A stretch of DNA of 64,000 bases from Tupaia tana (taxonomy: Eukaryota; Chordata; Mammalia; Scandentia; Tupaiidae). How positions within the stretch are numbered: position 1 is the first letter of the stretch; each line of letters opens with the position of its first letter. Both the position numbers and the translations under genes were made by a program. The notes under the pieces are model-generated. The model did no database searches. It was not told where the DNA came from and saw only the letters and a program-made list of their open reading frames with translations. Shown here in pieces: positions 59,685 through 64,000 of the stretch. The stretch is taken from the NCBI GenBank assembly GCA_026018925.1, contig JAKSZU010000002.1, forward strand, positions 10,103,662 to 10,167,661, written 5' to 3'.

Positions 59685-59894
59685 TACAAAAGGTATCTGC
59701 ATGGATAATATTAAACCCACAATGTAGAAAATGCTATATGCTATGTAGACTCTTTTGCTATATCTCTGCATCAGTAACAACACAAACACATGCCATGGAA
59801 TAAGGTTGATGATAAACACATAACCACCCCAAGCAGAGACCATATAGAAATATGATAAACAGCAGCACATTGTCCAAAAAACTGACCCAGTTTT
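59685..59894 (-). pseudogene. STT3B: Captured STT3B cDNA fragment (70 codons) inside gag
   Basis: STT3B is a catalytic subunit of the ER oligosaccharyltransferase that N-glycosylates proteins. The fragment runs from [19 protein letters not shown] through [14 protein letters not shown] to [11 protein letters not shown]. It matches human STT3B as I remember it at all but two positions (W for L after LIP, I for T before FYIVG), and is clearly closer to STT3B than to STT3A. It covers membrane helices in the N-terminal half. The catalytic WWDYG region and the rest of the protein are absent. It has no stop or frameshift and is in the same frame as the gag-like codons on both sides, giving a 171-codon open stretch. 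The parent gene is elsewhere in the genome. The match is from memory, not a search, but is too long and exact to be chance. Confidence 0.92.
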
Positions 59895-60110
59895 TGACTC
59901 GTTTTTCTTTGGCTCTTGTAGAGACTTAAGGTTGTTTTTCTTTTTTAGTTCTTTTTTCAATTTTTGGGGCTTTGTCTTGCCTTTGGGGCTTTTAACTTCT
60001 CCCTCACTATCTAGGAAAATAAGATCCTCTCCCTGTTCTTTTTCAATTTTAGAATCCTTGGTTAGATCTGAGGCGGCTATAGCCTCCTCCTGGGGTTGAT
60101 CATTTTGCAT
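59895..60110 (-). pseudogene. gag: gag spacer region, lysine- and glutamate-rich
   Basis: Open in a frame shifted from matrix, it begins [10 protein letters not shown]. It holds an acidic stretch ([11 protein letters not shown]) and then a strongly basic lysine-rich segment, running without a stop into the STT3B-like codons. Position after matrix fits the phosphoprotein/spacer part of betaretroviral Gag. No PPxY or PSAP late motif is visible. The basic segment could be viral or part of the captured material; I cannot tell. Confidence 0.7.
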
Positions 60111-60516
60111 GATCTGCTCTCCTTAGTGAGCATAGTGACAATTTTTGGGTCACTGGTGTGGAACCTGAGAATTTCGTCTATTAAGTTCCAGTACGAAAAA
60201 GTAGTCACAGGAACTTTTTCTGGGCCAAATGTGGTACAATAATCTTTTAAAGCGTCCCGTACTCTTTTCCACATTTTCTCATCTATGGTTCCTTCTTGAG
60301 GGAACCATGGACAAACTTCTTTTAAGAAATCAAAAAAGGAGAGCAACTGCTTAATCTTAATCTTAACTCCCCGTGTCTTGAGGGCTTCTTTCAAGCCCTG
60401 AACAAATAATTCATGCTGACTAAGCTTTTGTTCATGCTGACTAAGCTCTTGTTCGTGCTGACTAAGCTCTTATTCATGCTGACTTCTTGTTCGTACTGAC
60501 TAAGCTCTTGTCCCAT
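60077..60516 (-). pseudogene. gag: Broken gag: N-terminal heptad repeats and matrix domain
   Basis: The start codon at 60514-60516 is followed by glycine, the usual myristoylation signal. Next come about five tandem 21-base units coding for the heptad QELSQHE, where related viruses appear to have one. One unit has lost four bases, shifting the frame, and the next has a CAA to TAA stop. Matrix then continues to about 60110 with the tryptophan- and proline-rich core typical of betaretroviral matrix (for example [11 protein letters not shown] and [16 protein letters not shown]). The frame runs to a stop at 60077 because of a one-base shift near 60110, after which gag continues in another frame. 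Matrix would normally target Gag to membranes; this copy is dead. Confidence 0.9.
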
Positions 60517-60550
60517 TATTACCCTTATTACTTATAAGTAAGTGATCTTT

Positions 60551-60561
60551 GTTACTCACCG
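60551..60561 (-). promoter_or_regulatory. Probable major splice donor of the provirus
   Basis: The minus strand reads CGGTGAGTAAC, a strong 5' splice-site match, between the primer-binding site and the gag start codon. This is where betaretroviruses place the donor used for env mRNA. Confidence 0.6.
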
Positions 60562-60565
60562 GGGC

Positions 60566-60632
60566 GATTCTCTGCCGTCCCCTCCTGGACGATTCTCTGC
60601 CGTCCCCTCCCGGACGATTCTCTGCTGTCCTA
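60566..60632 (-). repeat. 25-bp tandem repeat in the viral leader
   Basis: GATTCTCTGCCGTCCCCTCC-type units start at 60566, 60591 and 60616 on the plus strand, a 25-base period, between the primer-binding sites and the splice donor. Confidence 0.85.
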
Positions 60633-60667
60633 TCTCGGGTGCTCTTCACTGGATCCTTTGTACTCAG

Positions 60668-60746
60668 GTCCCTTGTTTGAGTGCCAGGTGTCCCGTCCCT
60701 GTTCGGGCGCCACGTGTCCCATCCCTGTTCGGGCGCCAGGTGTCCC
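60668..60746 (-). other. Tandem tRNA-Lys3 primer-binding sites (three 26-bp units)
   Basis: Minus-strand TGGCGCCCGAACAGGGAC (60695-60712) is a perfect 18-base primer-binding site for tRNA-Lys3. A second copy at 60721-60738 differs at one base and is the one adjacent to the LTR. A third, decayed copy ends at 60686. The copies recur every 26 bases, separated by GGGACACC-like spacers, so the unit includes the last bases of U5. Retroviruses normally have one such site. Confidence 0.9.
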
Positions 60747-60853
60747 GACCCGGGGGGACAGTCGAACAGGTTTCCTGAGGAAAGGAGTGAGAGCCGGGAC
60801 AAGCGGTGCAGTGTCACAGCACGGAGACAACACAGTGTCTTCAGCGTCGTCTG

Positions 60854-60859
60854 TTTATT
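60854..60859 (-). terminator. LTR polyadenylation signal AATAAA
   Basis: Plus-strand TTTATT reads AATAAA in viral sense, about 240 bases after the TATA box and before U5, the expected place for an LTR poly(A) signal. Confidence 0.7.
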
Positions 60860-61092
60860 GTGGGCAGCACGGTACAGCACAGAGACGACGCAGTGTTACA
60901 ACTCTTAAGGGTCACGTCATCTATTGTGAGCAGCATGGAGACGACGCAGTGTCACAGCTCTTCAGGGTCGTCCGGAGACGATGTAGTGTTACAACTCTTC
61001 AGGGTCTTCAGGGTTGTCTGGAGACTGTGCAATGTTTCAGCTCTTCAGGCTCTTCAGGGTCGTCATCTGGCTACTGTGGGCCAGGCATCGTG

Positions 61093-61275
61093 GTTATATA
61101 CACACTGGTGAGCCGTGATTGGTTGTAAACGGTGGGCTGTGATTGGTTGTAAAATGTGGGTTATGATTGGTTGCTTTTGGACCAATCATGAGGTGCCGTA
61201 TATGCAAATCTGAGGGATTCTAGTGGCCAATCAGAGCAAGGTTTCGAAGGTCAGGTTTTTTGAAGGGAACCAATC
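61093..61275 (-). promoter_or_regulatory. LTR promoter: TATA box and CCAAT-box cluster
   Basis: TATATAA is read on the minus strand at 61094-61100. Upstream in viral sense lie CCAAT boxes at about 61117-61125, 61141-61149 and 61165-61173 (plus-strand GATTGGTT). Three more in the opposite orientation (plus-strand CCAATCA/G) lie near 61180, 61220 and 61268. The cluster suggests an NF-Y-driven promoter. If still active it would transcribe antisense to SLC22A3. Confidence 0.65.
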
Positions 61276-61309
61276 ATGGCAATTGTTTGGCTCTCTGAGA
61301 AACCTCGGC

Positions 61310-61422
61310 AGACTCGCTGGTGCGCAGCCTCCCACACTCACTCTCTTTCTCGCTGTCTCTGTCTGTTTCTCTCTGGAAAGCACATGCACTCCGTGGCAAA
61401 AAACTTAAAAAAAAAAAAAGAT
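61310..61422 (+). mobile_element. SINE-A, 3' part beyond the provirus
   Basis: The pyrimidine tract TCTCGCTGTCTCTGTCTGTTTCTCTC, AAAGCACATGCACTCCGTGGC and an A13 tail, without a head or body. Confidence 0.75.
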
Positions 61423-63059
61423 TAGAAAAATGTGTCAAGGCATTATGGGAAGGACCTTAGAATAAATATTAATACCGCCAATTTTATTCTGTAAAAGTGG
61501 GGAGCTATTGAAGATCTCAGTAAAAGCAGGGATAACCTCGTTTCCAAGAGAAAATAAAAGAGCCATTCCTCTTTAATAGCACATGTTGTCGCTGTTATTA
61601 TTCTATGGTAGATTATTGCTTTACTGACTAAGAGTTCTTTCTTCAAGAACTGATGTGATATTTTTAAAAGCTTATCAGCAGAGCCACTTTGGAAGCCTGA
61701 ACTTTGTATCTGGAGTTATGGCTGACATGAAACAAGGTGCCACAGAGCCAGCTCTCCGTCATTATCCGAGGCTGACCTGGGTCTCCGGGGCTATGGACAG
61801 AAGCATGCATTGGATATTGTGTACAACTTTAAGTTAACACTTCCAAGGGGAAGCAAGCTGAGTCTATTGTCTCACACACTAAGAGTTAAAAGTTGTATTA
61901 CGATGTCTTCAACGTTTAGCATATAAATTGAGACATACATTTAATTAGTCTTAAGAAAAAAGTAGTTTAATGTCCATTTATTTATTTTATTTTATTAAAT
62001 TATTTACTTTATGGCCTTGAAAAGGAATGATAGAAACCCATGATTAGCAAAGAGATGATTACGATGTCTATTTTCAGCCAACATTTTTCTACCAATTTGG
62101 AAAACTGAGCCAAAGTTTCTTAATGTGATTCTTGGAGTCTGAAGAGAGTTCCAGAAATCCCTCTGGGGTTCCAACATTGCATGTGGTGACTATCAGACTT
62201 CATTGAATTATGTTTCCAATGAGTATAGTGGAATGGAGGATTAAAAAATTTTTTTTCCAAAAAGTCCCAAAAGGCGTATTCATAGTGGTAAAAACTATTT
62301 GGTCTTCTTAATAAAATTTAAAATTTTATTCTAGAATGATTTATAATCTGAAAGCATATTTCATGTGATTTTTAAATGTGCAAAAGGGCAATATTACCCA
62401 GTAGATGTTCTAAGGGCCAACGTAGGCTAGTTTCTAATTTTATCCTATTTGGTCTGTATTAGAAGAAAAAACTGAAAATTCAAATTCATTCACTCACTTA
62501 TTATCTGAGTGCATTTCACCAGCCCATGCAGAGTTTGGGTGATAGAAGGCAGAAGCCCTTCTGGCTAAAGATTTAAGATGTAGAGCCTAAAATTGGCATA
62601 CCAACTGGGAATTAAGAGTATAAGATTCTCCATAAATGGGAGAACTCCAAAATCTGAATATAAACTCTTCCCAAGTCCTTGGATGACTACCAATTTTTGT
62701 GAGCACAGGGGAGACCACTGCAGGGTCAGGCTAAAAATTGACAGAAGCTGGAAGCTGTAAAGTTGAAGAACTGTTCTTGCCACATACCACAAAAGAGACA
62801 GTGTTTGAAGTTTGAGTTCAGAACAAAAAGTCCACAGGTATCAGAAGAGCACGGCGGTATTTACAGAGGCTGAAGTGATTATGATCTGCCAGCTTTAGGC
62901 CCTTTCTTTTGACATCTCAGTTCAGTAAGACATGTCGAGAAATAGAAAAGGAGATAATAGTGAGGGAAGTGGGGCCTGGAGAGCACGGAGGAGGGTAGTC
63001 AATAGAATCTGACTCTAAGACGGCCTAGATGTTAGAGTTAATAGCCAAGGACTTTAAAG
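61423..63059. other. AT-rich intron DNA
   Basis: 62520-63059 may be the 5' side of the ancient LINE-1 (CCACTGCAGGGTCAGGC, AAGTCCACAGGTATCAGAAG); before that nothing recognised. Confidence 0.45.
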
Positions 63060-63273
63060 CACCTATTATAAATATGCTTAACCTATTAAAGAATGTTAAA
63101 GAGATAAAGGAAAAATGATCATACTGAATGAGTGGATAGGGAATCTCAACAGAGAAATGAAACTATTTAAAAATGGAAATTCTAGTCCTGAAAAAATATA
63201 ACTGAAATAACATATCACTAATTGGCAGATTTGTAATAGAATAAGTGACCTTGAATATAGATCAGTAAAAATG
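63060..63273 (+). mobile_element. Ancient LINE-1 ORF1 fragment, left part
   Basis: Text such as GAATCTCAACAGAGAAATGAAACTA, AATGGAAATTCTAGTCCTGA and GACCTTGAATATAGATCAGTA is the familiar coiled-coil coding part of mammalian L1M-type ORF1, heavily decayed with stops. It is cut by the young SINE at 63284 and resumes at 63572. Upstream sequence from about 62520 may be 5' parts of the same element. Confidence 0.75.
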
Positions 63274-63283
63274 ACCCAATTCT

Positions 63284-63560
63284 GAGACCAGCAGATAGTG
63301 TAATGGCTATGTTGCTGGACTCCCATGTAATCGACCATGATTCGAGTCCCAGACCTGGTGGCTTAAACTCATGCCGGGCGTGTGTGCGTGCGTGCCCAAG
63401 ATCCCTAGAGGAGAATGGAGGAGAGGCAATTGTGGCGTGGTCATCTCCCCTGGGGGGTGATTTCTCACTTTCTGTCTCTCTGTCTCTCTCTGTCTTTCTG
63501 GCAAATGCACGCACCCTATAGCAAAAACCTCTCAAAAAAAAAAAAAAAAAAAAAAAAAAA
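63284..63560 (+). mobile_element. SINE-A, full length, young
   Basis: Intact head and body with a pure A tail of about 26. Exact duplication GACCCAATTCT at 63273-63283 and 63561-63571. It interrupts an ancient LINE-1 ORF1. Confidence 0.95.
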
Positions 63561-63571
63561 GACCCAATTCT

Positions 63572-63690
63572 AATAAGAAAAAAGAGCGAAGACACACAAA
63601 TGGCACCTCAGAAACCTGGAGGACAATATCAAGGGATCCAGGTCACAAAATCCAGGTCTTGCCTGTGCGTGAAGCTTCAGATCATAGGAG
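63572..63690 (+). mobile_element. Ancient LINE-1 ORF1 fragment, right part
   Basis: It continues the fossil ORF1 after the SINE, with CCTCAGAAACCTGGAGGACAATATCAA, a typical L1M ORF1 string. Together with the left part it dates the SINE as younger than the LINE-1. Confidence 0.7.
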
Positions 63691-64000
63691 AATGCCTGTG
63701 AAGGGGGCCCACATGCCGTGTAAACTCATTTACCAGAACTAGAGTTGCCAGTGGTGGAAGCAGATTTGCCATAGACATTAAAAGATTTAGCCGTACCTAA
63801 AGAGATTCTTGGTTGGGCTCAGTGTTTACATATTTTAAATGATTTCCTAAATTGTGTAAATAAATATCATTTGAAAGACTTAAGACTTCTAAGAAGACCA
63901 CCTCCTCACCCCACTCAGCTCCTCCCCAATTCCTTACAAATAATTGCCAGGGAAAACACCCTCCTCCACTGCACCCCACACCAGCACTAGATAGGAAGCT
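63691..64000. other. AT-rich intron DNA at window end
   Basis: Nothing recognised. Confidence 0.55.

Larger units (their letters stand above)
60741..61275 (-). repeat. 5' LTR of the provirus
   Basis: The U5 edge begins TGTCCC on the plus strand (ending GGGACA in viral sense), two bases from the primer-binding site, as expected for an LTR end. Reading on the minus strand, an array of CCAAT boxes is followed by a TATATAA box and then an AATAAA signal. The R/U5 part contains about five imperfect tandem copies of a 40-55 bp unit with the core GGAGACGACGCAGTGT. The U3 outer edge is not clear and lies between about 61250 and 61300. Confidence 0.8.
58721..61290 (-). mobile_element. Defective betaretrovirus-like endogenous provirus carrying a host gene fragment
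   Basis: On the minus strand, in order: U3 with CCAAT and TATA boxes, R with an AATAAA signal, U5, tandem tRNA-Lys3 primer-binding sites, a leader with a splice donor, a gag start codon, matrix, a lysine-rich spacer, a host STT3B fragment, a piece of capsid, then the end of an env transmembrane subunit. Protease, polymerase, most of capsid, nucleocapsid and env surface unit are missing. No 3' LTR matching the 5' one is recognisable at the left end. Matrix resembles type-D betaretroviruses, and env has the gamma-type transmembrane unit that type-D viruses also carry. Stops and frameshifts show it cannot make virus. Both outer ends are uncertain by tens of bases. Confidence 0.9.
33685..64000 (+). 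other. SLC22A3: SLC22A3 intron 1 (5' part; runs past window end)
   Basis: The sequence after codon 143 begins GTAAGG, a strong 5' splice site. I did not find an acceptor followed by the conserved exon 2 coding sequence anywhere downstream. Intron 1 therefore appears to exceed 30 kb, as expected for a gene with long introns in other mammals. Its contents (SINEs, MIRs, a provirus, minisatellites) are listed separately. Confidence 0.85.

Noticed and set aside
59685-59894. STT3A rather than STT3B as source
   Set aside because: The [23 protein letters not shown] and [12 protein letters not shown] strings fit STT3B; STT3A differs at several of these positions as I recall.
60500-60880. 126-codon minus-strand open frame over the viral leader
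   Set aside because: Spans LTR, primer-binding sites and leader repeats, which are noncoding in retroviruses.

Overview
This window looks like nuclear DNA of a placental mammal. It holds one real protein-coding exon of a host gene, many tRNA-derived SINEs with poly-A tails, LINE-1, L2 and MIR fossils, microsatellites and one endogenous retrovirus. The only recognised host gene is SLC22A3 (OCT3, extraneuronal monoamine transporter). Its first exon (33256-33684, + strand) sits in a CpG island and ends at a canonical GT donor. Bases 1 to about 32700 are therefore upstream intergenic DNA, and 33685-64000 is the start of a long first intron. No exon 2 was found.

The dominant repeat is a SINE of about 260 bp, here called SINE-A. 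It has a tRNA-like head with A and B boxes, a GC-rich body, a pyrimidine tract and an A-rich tail. About 40 full or partial copies occur on both strands, from nearly consensus copies with clean target-site duplications to badly decayed ones. I see no Alu, B1/B2, lagomorph C-SINE, carnivore CAN, horse ERE or elephant-type AfroSINE copies. That argues against primates, murid rodents, lagomorphs, carnivores, horses and elephants. A colugo or another small, poorly sampled order is a guess, not a result. A second, older SINE-like group with CTCTCATGAAATAAATAAA-type tails (SINE-B) is also present, and young SINE-A copies have inserted into it.

Region by region: 1-7300 holds SINEs plus a complete 1.85-kb composite retrotransposon (3286-5133) with a GC-rich minisatellite 5' part, a LINE-1-like 3' end and a 14-bp target-site duplication. 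7300-32300 is mostly old unique sequence with LINE-1 3'-end fossils, a 41-bp minisatellite, a (GT)n run and a poly-C run. 32350-33900 holds a young SINE, a decamer repeat, and the CpG-island promoter and first exon of SLC22A3. 33900-58500 is intron with SINEs, MIRs, an L2 fragment, a 37-38 bp minisatellite and a perfect 16-bp-arm hairpin. 58700-61290 is a rearranged betaretrovirus-like provirus on the minus strand. 61400-64000 is AT-rich intron with an ancient LINE-1 ORF1 fragment split by a young SINE.

The most unusual object is the provirus. It keeps a 5' LTR, a duplicated tRNA-Lys3 primer-binding site, a splice donor, broken gag and a broken env transmembrane piece; pro and pol are gone. 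Inside gag, in the same open frame as the flanking gag-like sequence, lie 70 codons (59685-59894) that closely match the host oligosaccharyltransferase catalytic subunit STT3B. This looks like capture of a host mRNA fragment by a retrovirus. SLC22A3 and the provirus are not expected to work together; the provirus is an antisense passenger in the SLC22A3 intron.
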